From Escherichia boydii (lineage in GTDB: Bacteria > Pseudomonadota > Gammaproteobacteria > Enterobacterales > Enterobacteriaceae), in contig CP169086.1 in NCBI GenBank assembly GCA_041890495.1, positions 4,154,001 through 4,218,000 of the forward strand: a DNA stretch of 64,000 nt. Reading direction: 5' to 3'. Below, piece by piece: positions 1-9,207 of this stretch. The position numbers were made by a program, and so were the translations under genes. The notes beneath the pieces were generated by a model. The model was given only the letters and a program-made list of their open reading frames with translations, ran no database searches and was not told where the DNA came from. Numbering within the stretch: the stretch's first letter is position 1; each line of letters begins with the position of its first letter.

Positions 1-304
1 GCTTGGTCCTGTTCTGGAAAGCCACGAGCGTTTTCCGGAGCGCGCCAATATCGGTTTTATGCAAGTGGTTAAGCGCGAGCATATTCGTTTACGCGTTTAT
101 GAGCGTGGGGCAGGAGAAACCCAGGCCTGCGGCAGCGGCGCGTGTGCGGCGGTTGCAGTAGGGATTCAGCAAGGTTTGCTGGCCGAAGAAGTACGCGTGG
201 AACTCCCCGGCGGTCGTCTTGATATCGCCTGGAAAGGTCCGGGTCACCCGTTATATATGACTGGCCCGGCGGTACATGTCTACGACGGATTTATTCATCT
301 ATGA
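1..304 (+). CDS. dapF: Diaminopimelate epimerase, C-terminal part (5' end outside window)
   Basis: Converts LL- to meso-diaminopimelate for lysine and peptidoglycan synthesis in the cytoplasm. Only about the last 100 residues are present, read in frame from base 2, so the ATG at 59 is internal. The motif ACGSGACAA carries the second catalytic cysteine of the two-cysteine racemase family, and the end [12 protein letters not shown] is the E. coli C-terminus. The stop overlaps the yigA start (ATGA), the first of a chain of coupled genes through xerC to yigB. Confidence 0.97.
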
Positions 305-1008
305 AGCAACCAGGGGAAGAACTGCAGGAAACACTCACGGAGCTTGATGACCGGGCGGTTGTCGATTATCTGATTAAAAATCCTGAGTTTTTTATCCGTA
401 ATGCGCGCGCAGTAGAAGCGATACGTGTGCCGCATCCGGTACGCGGCACCGTTTCGTTGGTCGAGTGGCACATGGCCCGCGCACGTAATCATATTCATGT
501 TCTGGAAGAGAACATGGCGCTGTTGATGGAACAGGCTATCGCCAACGAAGGCCTGTTTTATCGCCTACTCTACCTGCAGCGCAGTCTCACCGCCGCCAGC
601 AGTCTCGACGATATGCTGATGCGCTTTCACCGCTGGGCGCGCGATCTCGGCCTGGCAGGTGCGAGTCTGCGCCTGTTTCCGGATCGCTGGCGCTTAGGTG
701 CGCCGTCGAACCACACTCATCTGGCATTAAGCCGTCAGTCTTTCGAACCGCTGCGTATTCAGCGTTTGGGGCAGGAACAGCACTATCTTGGGCCGCTTAA
801 CGGACCAGAGCTGCTGGTGGTGCTACCGGAAGCGAAAGCGGTGGGATCGGTGGCGATGTCGATGCTGGGAAGCGATGCTGATTTGGGTGTCGTGCTGTTT
901 ACCAGTCGCGATGCCAGTCACTATCAACAAGGGCAAGGAACGCAGTTACTTCATGAAATTGCGCTGATGTTGCCGGAGCTTCTGGAGCGTTGGATTGAAC
1001 GCGTATGA
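301..1008 (+). CDS. yigA: DUF484 family protein YigA
   Basis: A 235-residue cytoplasmic protein of the DUF484 family, predicted to have a GAF-like fold; its function is not established. It starts with [11 protein letters not shown], has a helical segment near residues 60-85, and ends in a region resembling a ligand-sensing domain. It overlaps dapF by 4 bases and xerC by 4 bases, so the three are translated as a coupled operon. In enterics it is always found with xerC, which is suggestive but does not show a role in recombination. Confidence 0.95.
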
Positions 1009-1901
1009 CCGATTTACACACCGATGTAGAACGCTACCTACGTTATCTGAGCGTGGAGCGCCAGCTTAGCCCGATAACCCTGCTTAACTACCAGCGTCAG
1101 CTTGAGGCGATCATCAATTTTGCCAGCGAAAACGGCCTGCAAAGCTGGCAGCAATGTGATGTGACGATGGTGCGCAATTTTGCTGTACGCAGTCGCCGTA
1201 AAGGGCTGGGAGCAGCAAGTCTGGCGTTACGGCTTTCTGCGCTACGTAGCTTTTTTGACTGGCTGGTCAGCCAGAACGAACTCAAAGCTAACCCGGCGAA
1301 AGGTGTTTCGGCACCGAAAGCGCCGCGTCATCTGCCGAAAAACATCGACGTCGACGATATGAATCGGCTGCTGGATATTGATATCAATGATCCCCTCGCT
1401 GTACGCGACCGTGCAATGCTGGAAGTGATGTACGGCGCGGGTCTGCGTCTTTCTGAGCTGGTGGGGCTGGATATTAAACACCTCGACCTGGAGTCTGGTG
1501 AAGTGTGGGTTATGGGGAAAGGCAGCAAAGAGCGCCGCCTGCCGATTGGTCGCAACGCTGTGGCGTGGATTGAGCACTGGCTTGATTTGCGCGACCTGTT
1601 TGGTAGCGAAGACGACGCGCTTTTTCTGTCGAAACTGGGCAAGCGTATCTCCGCGCGTAATGTGCAGAAACGCTTTGCCGAATGGGGCATAAAACAAGGG
1701 CTGAATAATCACGTTCATCCGCATAAATTACGTCACTCGTTCGCCACGCATATGCTGGAGTCGAGCGGCGATCTTCGTGGTGTGCAGGAGCTGCTGGGTC
1801 ATGCCAACCTCTCCACCACGCAAATCTATACTCATCTTGATTTTCAACACCTTGCCTCGGTGTACGATGCGGCGCATCCACGCGCCAAACGGGGGAAATA
1901 A
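1005..1901 (+). CDS. xerC: Tyrosine recombinase XerC
   Basis: With XerD it resolves chromosome dimers at dif under FtsK control, and plasmid multimers at cer/psi. The 298 residues match K-12 as I recall it. A SAM-like DNA-binding domain (about 1-90) precedes the catalytic domain. All catalytic residues are visible: Arg148 ([10 protein letters not shown]), Lys172 (GKGSKERR), His240 and Arg243 ([10 protein letters not shown]), His266 (LLGHANLS) and the nucleophile Tyr275 (TTQIYTH). It overlaps yigA by 4 bases, and its stop shares one base with the yigB start. Confidence 0.98.
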
Positions 1902-2617
1902 TGCGTTTTTACCGGCCTTTGGGGCGCATCTCGGCGCTCACCTTTGACCTGGATGATACCCTTTACGATAACCGTCCGGTGATTTTGCGCACCGAGCGAG
2001 AGGCGCTTACCTTTGTGCAAAATTATCATCCGGCGCTGCGCAGCTTCCAGAATGAAGATCTGCAACGCCTGCGCCAGGCGGTACGGGAAGCGGAACCCGA
2101 GATTTATCACGACGTGACGCGCTGGCGTTTTCGTTCGATTGAACAAGCGATGCTCGACGCCGGGCTGAGTGCCGAAGAAGCCAGTGCAGGCGCACACGCA
2201 GCAATGATCAACTTTGCCAAATGGCGCAGCCGAATCGACGTCCCGCAGCAAACTCACGACACCTTAAAACAGCTGGCGAAGAAATGGCCGCTGGTGGCGA
2301 TCACCAACGGTAACGCCCAGCCGGAGCTGTTTGGTTTGGGGGATTATTTTGAGTTTGTGCTGCGCGCTGGCCCGCACGGGCGCTCAAAACCGTTCAGCGA
2401 TATGTACTTTTTGGCTGCGGAAAAACTCAACGTGCCGATCGGCGAGATCTTACATGTTGGGGACGATCTCACCACTGACGTGGGTGGGGCAATTCGCAGC
2501 GGAATGCAGGCTTGTTGGATCAGACCGGAAAATGGCGATCTGATGCAAACCTGGGACAGCCGTTTACTGCCGCATCTGGAAATTTCCCGGTTGGCATCTC
2601 TGACCTCGCTGATATAA
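1901..2617 (+). CDS. yigB: HAD-family flavin/nucleotide phosphatase YigB
   Basis: A 238-residue haloacid-dehalogenase phosphatase. It is known to dephosphorylate FMN and the riboflavin intermediate 5-amino-6-(5-phosphoribitylamino)uracil, and has been linked to persister formation. Motif I is [10 protein letters not shown] with the nucleophilic Asp. Motif II is in AITNGN, motif III is a Lys in GRSKPFSD, and motif IV is VGDDLTTD. A helical cap lies at about 20-110. It is the last gene of the dapF-yigA-xerC-yigB chain. The uvrD promoter and LexA box follow directly. Confidence 0.97.
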
Positions 2618-2626
2618 TCAGCAAAT

Positions 2627-2642
2627 CTGTATATATACCCAG
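2627..2642 (+). promoter_or_regulatory. LexA (SOS) operator of uvrD
   Basis: The 16-bp site CTGTATATATACCCAG follows the CTGT-N8-ACAG pattern with one mismatch in the right arm. It lies 58 bp before the uvrD ATG. uvrD is a known SOS gene, so LexA repression here is expected. Confidence 0.9.
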
Positions 2643-2700
2643 CTTTTTGGCGGAGGGCGTTGCGCTTCTCCGCCCAACCTATTTTTACGCGGCGGTGCCA

Positions 2701-4863
2701 ATGGACGTTTCTTACCTGCTCGACAGCCTTAATGACAAACAGCGCGAAGCGGTGGCCGCGCCACGCAGCAACCTTCTGGTGCTGGCGGGCGCGGGCAGTG
2801 GTAAGACGCGCGTACTGGTGCATCGTATCGCCTGGTTGATGAGCGTGGAAAACTGCTCGCCATACTCGATTATGGCGGTGACGTTTACCAACAAAGCGGC
2901 GGCGGAGATGCGTCATCGTATCGGGCAACTGATGGGCACGAGCCAGGGCGGTATGTGGGTCGGCACCTTCCACGGGCTGGCGCACCGTTTGTTGCGTGCG
3001 CACCATATGGACGCCAATCTGCCGCAGGATTTCCAGATCCTCGACAGTGAAGACCAGCTACGCCTGCTTAAGCGTCTGATCAAAGCCATGAACCTCGACG
3101 AGAAGCAGTGGCCGCCGCGGCAGGCAATGTGGTACATCAACAGCCAGAAAGATGAAGGCCTGCGTCCGCATCATATTCAAAGCTACGGTAATCCGGTGGA
3201 GCAGACCTGGCAGAAGGTGTATCAGGCGTATCAGGAAGCGTGTGACCGCGCGGGCCTGGTGGACTTCGCCGAGCTGCTGCTGCGCGCTCACGAGTTGTGG
3301 CTTAACAAGCCGCATATCCTGCAACACTACCGCGAACGTTTTACCAATATCCTGGTGGACGAATTCCAGGATACCAACAACATTCAGTACGCGTGGATCC
3401 GCCTGCTGGCGGGCGACACCGGCAAAGTGATGATCGTCGGTGATGACGACCAGTCAATCTACGGCTGGCGCGGGGCGCAGGTGGAGAATATTCAGCGTTT
3501 CCTTAATGATTTCCCCGGTGCCGAAACTATTCGTCTGGAGCAAAACTACCGCTCTACCAGCAATATTCTGAGCGCCGCTAACGCCCTGATTGAAAACAAT
3601 AACGGGCGTCTGGGTAAAAAACTGTGGACCGATGGCGCGGACGGTGAGCCTATTTCCCTCTATTGCGCTTTTAACGAACTCGATGAAGCGCGTTTTGTGG
3701 TTAACCGCATCAAAACCTGGCAGGACAACGGCGGAGCGCTTGCCGAGTGCGCCATTCTCTACCGCAGCAACGCCCAGTCGCGGGTGCTCGAAGAGGCGTT
3801 ATTGCAGGCCAGTATGCCGTACCGTATTTACGGCGGGATGCGCTTCTTCGAACGCCAGGAAATCAAAGATGCGCTCTCGTATCTGCGCCTGATTGCCAAC
3901 CGCAACGACGACGCGGCCTTTGAGCGTGTGGTGAATACGCCAACGCGGGGTATTGGTGACCGGACGCTGGACGTGGTACGTCAGACATCGCGCGATCGCC
4001 AGTTAACACTCTGGCAGGCATGTCGTGAGCTGTTGCAGGAAAAAGCCCTCGCCGGGCGAGCTGCCAGCGCCTTGCAGCGATTTATGGAATTAATCGACGC
4101 CTTAGCGCAGGAAACTGCCGATATGCCGCTGCATGTACAGACTGACCGGGTAATTAAAGACTCCGGCCTGCGTACCATGTATGAGCAGGAGAAGGGCGAA
4201 AAAGGTCAGACGCGTATCGAAAACTTAGAGGAACTGGTGACGGCAACGCGCCAGTTCAGCTACAACGAAGAAGACGAAGATTTAATGCCGCTGCAGGCGT
4301 TCCTCTCCCATGCGGCACTGGAAGCAGGTGAAGGGCAGGCGGATACCTGGCAGGATGCGGTGCAGTTGATGACGCTACACTCGGCGAAAGGCCTGGAGTT
4401 CCCGCAGGTGTTTATCGTTGGTATGGAAGAGGGCATGTTCCCAAGCCAGATGTCGCTGGATGAAGGCGGGCGTCTGGAAGAAGAACGCCGTCTGGCCTAC
4501 GTTGGCGTAACCCGCGCGATGCAGAAACTGACGCTGACCTACGCGGAAACCCGCCGTCTGTATGGTAAAGAGGTTTACCATCGCCCGTCGCGCTTTATCG
4601 GCGAGCTGCCGGAAGAGTGTGTGGAAGAGGTGCGCCTGCGCGCCACGGTAAGCCGCCCGGTCAGCCATCAGCGGATGGGTACGCCGATGGTCGAGAACGA
4701 CAGCGGCTACAAGCTCGGCCAGCGCGTACGCCACGCTAAGTTTGGTGAAGGCACCATTGTCAATATGGAAGGCAGCGGTGAGCATAGCCGTTTGCAGGTG
4801 GCATTTCAGGGCCAGGGTATTAAATGGCTGGTGGCGGCATACGCCCGGCTGGAGTCGGTGTAA
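2701..4863 (+). CDS. uvrD: DNA helicase II UvrD
   Basis: A 3'-5' SF1A helicase that removes UvrC and the cut oligonucleotide in nucleotide excision repair, unwinds nicked DNA with MutL in mismatch repair, and strips RecA filaments. The 720 residues match K-12 as I recall it. Visible motifs: Walker A AGAGSGKTRVL (about 29-39), motif Ia FTNKAAAEM, motif II VDEFQDTN, motif III DDQSIYGWRGA, motif IV QNYRST, motif V LMTLHSAKGLEF, motif VI VGVTRAMQKL, and the C-terminal Tudor-like RNA-polymerase-binding domain. The ATG at 2701 was preferred to an in-frame extension to 2512, which would run through yigB and the LexA box. Confidence 0.98.
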   Translation: MDVSYLLDSLNDKQREAVAAPRSNLLVLAGAGSGKTRVLVHRIAWLMSVENCSPYSIMAVTFTNKAAAEMRHRIGQLMGTSQGGMWVGTFHGLAHRLLRAHHMDANLPQDFQILDSEDQLRLLKRLIKAMNLDEKQWPPRQAMWYINSQKDEGLRPHHIQSYGNPVEQTWQKVYQAYQEACDRAGLVDFAELLLRAHELWLNKPHILQHYRERFTNILVDEFQDTNNIQYAWIRLLAGDTGKVMIVGDDDQSIYGWRGAQVENIQRFLNDFPGAETIRLEQNYRSTSNILSAANALIENNNGRLGKKLWTDGADGEPISLYCAFNELDEARFVVNRIKTWQDNGGALAECAILYRSNAQSRVLEEALLQASMPYRIYGGMRFFERQEIKDALSYLRLIANRNDDAAFERVVNTPTRGIGDRTLDVVRQTSRDRQLTLWQACRELLQEKALAGRAASALQRFMELIDALAQETADMPLHVQTDRVIKDSGLRTMYEQEKGEKGQTRIENLEELVTATRQFSYNEEDEDLMPLQAFLSHAALEAGEGQADTWQDAVQLMTLHSAKGLEFPQVFIVGMEEGMFPSQMSLDEGGRLEEERRLAYVGVTRAMQKLTLTYAETRRLYGKEVYHRPSRFIGELPEECVEEVRLRATVSRPVSHQRMGTPMVENDSGYKLGQRVRHAKFGEGTIVNMEGSGEHSRLQVAFQGQGIKWLVAAYARLESV

Positions 4864-4865
4864 CG

Positions 4866-4970
4866 TTGCCGGATGCGGTGCTGCGCACCTTATTTGGCCT
4901 AAAAAATCATTCAGATTCAATAAATTGCAACGTCATGTAGGCCGGATAGGGCGTTTACGCCGCATCCGGC
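4866..4970. repeat. REP/BIME element between uvrD and yigE
   Basis: Two REP-type palindromic units: GTTGCCGGATGCGGTG near 4866 and GCCGGATAGGGCGTTTACGC from 4941, closing with CGCATCCGGC. This is a typical intergenic BIME between convergent genes. The left breakpoint of the yigE duplication (4947) falls inside the second unit, so only the right half of that REP recurs at 5817. Confidence 0.85.
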
Positions 4971-5816
4971 ATCTGCGCCATCTTCAGTATCTGACACAAA
5001 ACTATCGTTTTAACCTTTCCGCTCGACGGAAATCATGGTGACAAAAGGATAGCGTTGCCACGGGATTGCCCCGCCTTTCATATACATATGTGAAATCGTG
5101 CCATCAAGATAAAGCAGCTGCTCAACGTTCAGTTTCGCTTTGGCATAACAGGCAAAATCATAAAAATTTGTCGCCTGCTGGCTCAACAAAAACACGGCAT
5201 TCCCATGTTTATTAATCCCAACACCGTTACGAATTTTACGTGAGGCGACGTTGGGATGAATACGCGGATTAATTACACTGTTTTCCATCAACATTGGCCC
5301 TGACTGCACCGCAAACTGAATCTCTTTACTGGTTTTGAAGGCATCCAGACGAACGATGCCGACTTTATCTCCCGCGACATAAAACACGCCGCCAGGACGG
5401 ATAAAGAAATTCCCTTCACCTGAAGCGAGATTTAACGCCACCTTCTGCTGACCGTTTTCGATGTACAAACCGAGCGGCGCATAGCTTTCATCATAGATGC
5501 CGCCGTTCATCGCCATCTGCACCTGACCCTGACTATTCATATCCGCCAGCAGAGCATGTAACGTTCCCCACGCTTCGCCATTGGCTTTTTGCCAGTACAT
5601 TTTCACCCGCTCTGTTTGAGGATTAACGGTATACGCCTGTACGGTCAGCGTCGGATCTGAGAGTGCGCAATCATCAGCGGCAACAGCAAACAAGGGAAGT
5701 AAGGTGAGGGCGAGAAAAATCCGTTTGAGATTCAAGGTGATCATTCCTTTACCAATGAGTAGCCGATGCGCCATTATAGGTCCTGGATGTGGGATTTTTT
5801 TATCCTGTTAGCGACC
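4947..5816. repeat. 870-bp tandem duplication, unit 1 (carries yigE)
   Basis: This segment recurs immediately as 5817-6686 with no difference I could find. It runs from the middle of a REP element, through yigE, to the end of the yigE upstream region. The two units abut directly, with only a single T of homology at the ends. The identity implies a very recent duplication, or an assembly duplication. Confidence 0.93.
5010..5774 (-). CDS. yigE: DUF2233 (phosphodiester glycosidase-type) exported protein YigE, copy 1
   Basis: A 254-residue protein as drawn. The likelier start is the Met at residue 11 (5744), which gives a clean Sec signal peptide (KRIFLALTLLPLFAVAA, cut before DDC). The mature part belongs to the DUF2233/phosphodiester glycosidase family, with MNGGIYDE and LDGTISHMYM as conserved stretches. 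It is probably periplasmic. The substrate is unknown. It is convergent with uvrD across a BIME. Its own promoter should lie within the duplicated upstream segment. Confidence 0.9.
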   Translation of the reverse strand: MAHRLLIGKGMITLNLKRIFLALTLLPLFAVAADDCALSDPTLTVQAYTVNPQTERVKMYWQKANGEAWGTLHALLADMNSQGQVQMAMNGGIYDESYAPLGLYIENGQQKVALNLASGEGNFFIRPGGVFYVAGDKVGIVRLDAFKTSKEIQFAVQSGPMLMENSVINPRIHPNVASRKIRNGVGINKHGNAVFLLSQQATNFYDFACYAKAKLNVEQLLYLDGTISHMYMKGGAIPWQRYPFVTMISVERKG

Positions 5817-6686
5817 TAGGGCGTTTACGCCGCATCCGGCATCTGCGCCATCTTCAGTATCTGACACAAAACTATCGTTTTAACCTTTCCGCTCGACGGA
5901 AATCATGGTGACAAAAGGATAGCGTTGCCACGGGATTGCCCCGCCTTTCATATACATATGTGAAATCGTGCCATCAAGATAAAGCAGCTGCTCAACGTTC
6001 AGTTTCGCTTTGGCATAACAGGCAAAATCATAAAAATTTGTCGCCTGCTGGCTCAACAAAAACACGGCATTCCCATGTTTATTAATCCCAACACCGTTAC
6101 GAATTTTACGTGAGGCGACGTTGGGATGAATACGCGGATTAATTACACTGTTTTCCATCAACATTGGCCCTGACTGCACCGCAAACTGAATCTCTTTACT
6201 GGTTTTGAAGGCATCCAGACGAACGATGCCGACTTTATCTCCCGCGACATAAAACACGCCGCCAGGACGGATAAAGAAATTCCCTTCACCTGAAGCGAGA
6301 TTTAACGCCACCTTCTGCTGACCGTTTTCGATGTACAAACCGAGCGGCGCATAGCTTTCATCATAGATGCCGCCGTTCATCGCCATCTGCACCTGACCCT
6401 GACTATTCATATCCGCCAGCAGAGCATGTAACGTTCCCCACGCTTCGCCATTGGCTTTTTGCCAGTACATTTTCACCCGCTCTGTTTGAGGATTAACGGT
6501 ATACGCCTGTACGGTCAGCGTCGGATCTGAGAGTGCGCAATCATCAGCGGCAACAGCAAACAAGGGAAGTAAGGTGAGGGCGAGAAAAATCCGTTTGAGA
6601 TTCAAGGTGATCATTCCTTTACCAATGAGTAGCCGATGCGCCATTATAGGTCCTGGATGTGGGATTTTTTTATCCTGTTAGCGACC
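5817..6686. repeat. 870-bp tandem duplication, unit 2 (carries yigE)
   Basis: Second, identical unit in direct orientation. After 6686 the sequence returns to the native yigE-corA intergenic region (TTGACGAGTACC). The junction at 5816/5817 joins the yigE upstream region (GTTAGCGACC) to a half REP element (TAGGGCGTTTACGCC). Confidence 0.93.
5880..6644 (-). CDS. yigE: DUF2233 exported protein YigE, copy 2
   Basis: Identical in protein and DNA to the copy at 5010-5774, again with the likely start at residue 11 (6614) and the same signal peptide. This copy keeps the original 5' surroundings on the corA side, while copy 1 keeps the original 3' surroundings on the uvrD side. Both carry the same upstream DNA to the end of the 870-bp unit, so both may be expressed. 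Confidence 0.9.
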   Translation of the reverse strand: MAHRLLIGKGMITLNLKRIFLALTLLPLFAVAADDCALSDPTLTVQAYTVNPQTERVKMYWQKANGEAWGTLHALLADMNSQGQVQMAMNGGIYDESYAPLGLYIENGQQKVALNLASGEGNFFIRPGGVFYVAGDKVGIVRLDAFKTSKEIQFAVQSGPMLMENSVINPRIHPNVASRKIRNGVGINKHGNAVFLLSQQATNFYDFACYAKAKLNVEQLLYLDGTISHMYMKGGAIPWQRYPFVTMISVERKG

Positions 6687-6805
6687 TTGACGAGTACCAA
6701 AAAGCGCGAAGTTCAACTATTGTTCTGTGGTGTTCTGTTGCGTGTTGACGGCAAAATTTTGCTGGCGTAACATGCGCGCACGATCACTCTAAGAGGACAT
6801 TCGCC

Positions 6806-6862
6806 TTGGACACACCCAGTAGATACTGGCTCACTATCCTGTCATCCAGGATCAACTCCTAA
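6806..6862 (+). CDS. corL: Leader peptide of corA (CorL-like)
   Basis: An 18-codon ORF with a TTG start and Shine-Dalgarno AGAGGA 8 bases upstream. It encodes a peptide beginning (M)DTPSRYWL and ending SSRINS. It lies in the long corA leader about 150 nt before corA. In Salmonella the equivalent corL peptide controls Rho-dependent termination within the corA leader in response to Mg2+. The position and sequence here agree with that role, but the regulation is inferred. Confidence 0.7.
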   Translation: MDTPSRYWLTILSSRINS

Positions 6863-6888
6863 GGCTATCCCTTTTTGCTGATAGCCTT
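6861..6888 (+). promoter_or_regulatory. Stem-loop in the corA leader after corL
   Basis: AAGGCTAT (6861-6868) pairs perfectly with ATAGCCTT (6881-6888) around a 12-nt loop. It starts at the corL stop codon, so a ribosome stalled on or leaving corL would affect its folding. There is no U-tract directly after it, so it is not an intrinsic terminator. This fits a Rho-dependent control region. Confidence 0.6.
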
Positions 6889-7013
6889 AGCGGTTGTCAG
6901 CGACCTCAATTTTTCCCGTCGCGCTGAGTCAGGCTGTTTAATGGTCTGAAACCCAATTTGTTTCTGTGTGCCCACCGAACTGTCCGATATTTTAAGCATT
7001 GGGAGTCCCGGTC

Positions 7014-7964
7014 ATGCTGAGCGCATTTCAACTGGAAAATAACCGACTGACCCGGCTGGAAGTCGAAGAGTCACAACCCCTTGTAAATGCAGTATGGATT
7101 GATCTTGTCGAACCGGACGACGACGAGCGACTGCGCGTACAATCTGAACTTGGTCAGAGCCTGGCAACCCGCCCGGAACTGGAAGACATCGAAGCATCGG
7201 CACGTTTCTTTGAAGACGACGACGGCCTGCATATTCACTCCTTCTTCTTCTTTGAAGATGCGGAAGATCACGCCGGTAACTCCACTGTGGCATTTACCAT
7301 CCGTGATGGTCGTCTGTTTACTCTGCGTGAGCGTGAACTGCCCGCTTTTCGTCTGTATCGTATGCGTGCCCGTAGCCAGTCGATGGTGGACGGTAACGCC
7401 TACGAGCTGCTGCTGGATCTGTTCGAAACCAAAATCGAACAGTTGGCAGATGAAATTGAAAATATCTATAGCGACCTGGAGCAGTTGAGCCGGGTGATTA
7501 TGGAAGGGCATCAGGGCGATGAGTACGACGAGGCGCTCTCCACTCTGGCGGAACTGGAAGATATCGGCTGGAAAGTGCGCCTGTGTCTGATGGATACCCA
7601 GCGTGCGCTCAACTTCCTGGTGCGTAAAGCGCGTTTACCGGGTGGGCAACTGGAGCAGGCGCGTGAAATCCTGCGAGATATCGAATCCCTGCTGCCGCAT
7701 AACGAATCCCTGTTCCAGAAGGTGAACTTCCTGATGCAGGCGGCAATGGGTTTTATCAACATCGAGCAGAACCGCATCATCAAAATCTTCTCGGTGGTAT
7801 CCGTGGTATTCCTGCCGCCGACGCTCGTTGCTTCCAGCTATGGCATGAACTTTGAGTTTATGCCAGAACTGAAGTGGAGCTTCGGCTACCCTGGCGCGAT
7901 TATCTTTATGATCCTCGCGGGCCTGGCACCGTATCTGTACTTTAAGCGGAAGAACTGGTTGTAA
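7014..7964 (+). CDS. corA: Magnesium/cobalt/nickel transporter CorA
   Basis: The main constitutive Mg2+ uptake channel, a homopentamer in the inner membrane. The 316 residues match K-12 as I recall it. A large acidic cytoplasmic domain (about 1-255) precedes two C-terminal membrane helices. The signature YGMN pore motif ends the first helix and the periplasmic loop MPEL follows. The protein ends in the basic tail KRKNWL. The ATG at 7014 was chosen over an in-frame GTG-type start at 6999 because it matches the known N-terminus MLSAFQLENN. Confidence 0.97.
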   Translation: MLSAFQLENNRLTRLEVEESQPLVNAVWIDLVEPDDDERLRVQSELGQSLATRPELEDIEASARFFEDDDGLHIHSFFFFEDAEDHAGNSTVAFTIRDGRLFTLRERELPAFRLYRMRARSQSMVDGNAYELLLDLFETKIEQLADEIENIYSDLEQLSRVIMEGHQGDEYDEALSTLAELEDIGWKVRLCLMDTQRALNFLVRKARLPGGQLEQAREILRDIESLLPHNESLFQKVNFLMQAAMGFINIEQNRIIKIFSVVSVVFLPPTLVASSYGMNFEFMPELKWSFGYPGAIIFMILAGLAPYLYFKRKNWL

Positions 7965-8187
7965 AAAACGAGAGCGGTGGCTTAGTTGGCTAAGCCCACC
8001 TGTTATTCAAAGGCTCCAGGTATTTAACCCTTTTACCTCTTTCTCATAGAACCATTTGTTCGTGTTAACAGCAACATAGGCTGCTACGGCAATTCCCAGA
8101 ATGTTAACGCCAATTAGTGCACCAACAAATAGGGTGATGCTGCCAACTTACTGATTTAGTGTATGATGGTGTTTTTGAGGTGCTCCA

Positions 8188-8463
8188 GTGGCTTCTGTTT
8201 CTATCAGCTGTCCCTCCTGTTCAGCTACTGACGGGGTGGTGCGTAACGGCAAAAGCACCGCCGGACATCAGCGCTATCTCTGCTCTCACTGCCGTAAAAC
8301 ATGGCAACTGCAGTTCACTTACACCGCTTCTCAACCCGGTACGCACCAGAAAATCATTGATATGGCCATGAATGGCGTTGGATGCCGGGCAACTGCCCGC
8401 ATTATGGGCGTTGGCCTCAACACGATTTTACGTCACTTAAAAAACTCAGGCCGCAGTCGGTAA
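8188..8463 (+). CDS. insA: IS1 protein InsA
   Basis: A 91-residue DNA-binding repressor of IS1 transposition with a zinc-finger pattern (CPSC, then CSHC) and a helix-turn-helix near the C-terminus ([16 protein letters not shown]). It also supplies the N-terminal part of the InsAB' transposase, made by -1 ribosomal frameshifting near the end of insA. It is complete. Confidence 0.95.
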
Positions 8464-8884
8464 CCTCGCGCATACAGCCGGGCAGTGACGTCATCGTCTG
8501 CGCGGAAATGGACGAACAGTGGGGCTATGTCGGGGCTAAATCGCGCCAGCGCTGGCTGTTTTACGCGTATGACAGTCTCCGGAAGACGGTTGTTGCGCAC
8601 GTATTCGGTGAACGCACTATGGCGACGCTGGGGCGTCTTATGAGCCTGCTGTCACCCTTTGACGTGGTGATATGGATGACGGATGGCTGGCCGCTGTATG
8701 AATCCCGCCTGAAGGGAAAGCTGCACGTAATCAGCAAGCGATATACGCAGCGAATTGAGCGGCATAACCTGAATCTGAGGCAGCACCTGGCACGGCTGGG
8801 ACGGAAGTCGCTGTCGTTCTCAAATCGGTGGAGCTGCATGACAAAGTCATCGGGCATTATCTGAACATAAAACACTATCAATAA
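8382..8884 (+). pseudogene. insB: IS1 transposase part InsB, frameshifted near its C-terminus
   Basis: Carries the catalytic domain of the IS1 DDE transposase (for example VIVCAEMDEQWGYVG and VIWMTDGWPLYE). One A is missing from a run at 8822-8824, so the frame turns into [13 protein letters not shown] and stops at 8864. The normal end (KSVELHDKV to NIKHYQ, stop at 8884) is still readable in another frame. The true lesion could inactivate this copy, or it could be a sequencing error, since nearby genes have similar indels. Confidence 0.8.
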
Positions 8885-9207
8885 GTTGGAGTCATTACCA
8901 CAAATAGAGATAGAATACCAAGTAATAGAACTATAATTGCTTTTTTCCATAACCCCAGGACAAATAAATATATCCAGGAACAGAAGAAAGCAATGAAATT
9001 CATTTGAATAGTTAAGCGTTGTCTTACTTTTAATGCTTTAAATGCTGCTTTATATTCTGGTGTTGCCCCCCAGAATCCAGGAAAACCATGTTGATCATAA
9101 AAATTAAATCGGTATTTCCATTTTTCACTTAATGAACCATCGTTCATATATTCCTTACTCATAAATACTCCATAACTATTGTTTTGATGAATCAGTAGGT
9201 GCAAGCA

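Larger units (their letters stand above)
8133..8899 (+). mobile_element. IS1 insertion in yigF
   Basis: The ends are IS1-type inverted repeats: GGTGATGCTGCCAACTTACT on the left, and the right end reads GTTGGAGTCATTACC. The element is 767 bp, one base short of the usual 768 because of a missing A in insB. The 8-bp direct repeat ACAAATAG at 8125-8132 and 8900-8907 is the target duplication and shows a simple insertion without adjacent deletion. Confidence 0.96.
8007..9162 (-). pseudogene. yigF: YigF (DUF2628 membrane protein), interrupted by IS1
   Basis: The N-terminal part (MSKEYMNDGS to LLLGILSLFV) lies at 8900-9162 and the C-terminal part (VGALIGVN to KEVKGLNTWSL, stop at 8007) at 8007-8132, with IS1 between. 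Removing the IS1 and one 8-bp target repeat restores a continuous 126-codon frame, the length I recall for K-12 YigF, so no gene DNA has been lost. It is a small inner-membrane protein with a hydrophobic C-terminal half and no known function. Confidence 0.88.

Noticed and set aside
2512..2700. Longer uvrD with a 63-codon N-terminal extension
   Set aside because: It would include the yigB end, the LexA box and the promoter. The ATG at 2701 gives the known 720-residue protein.
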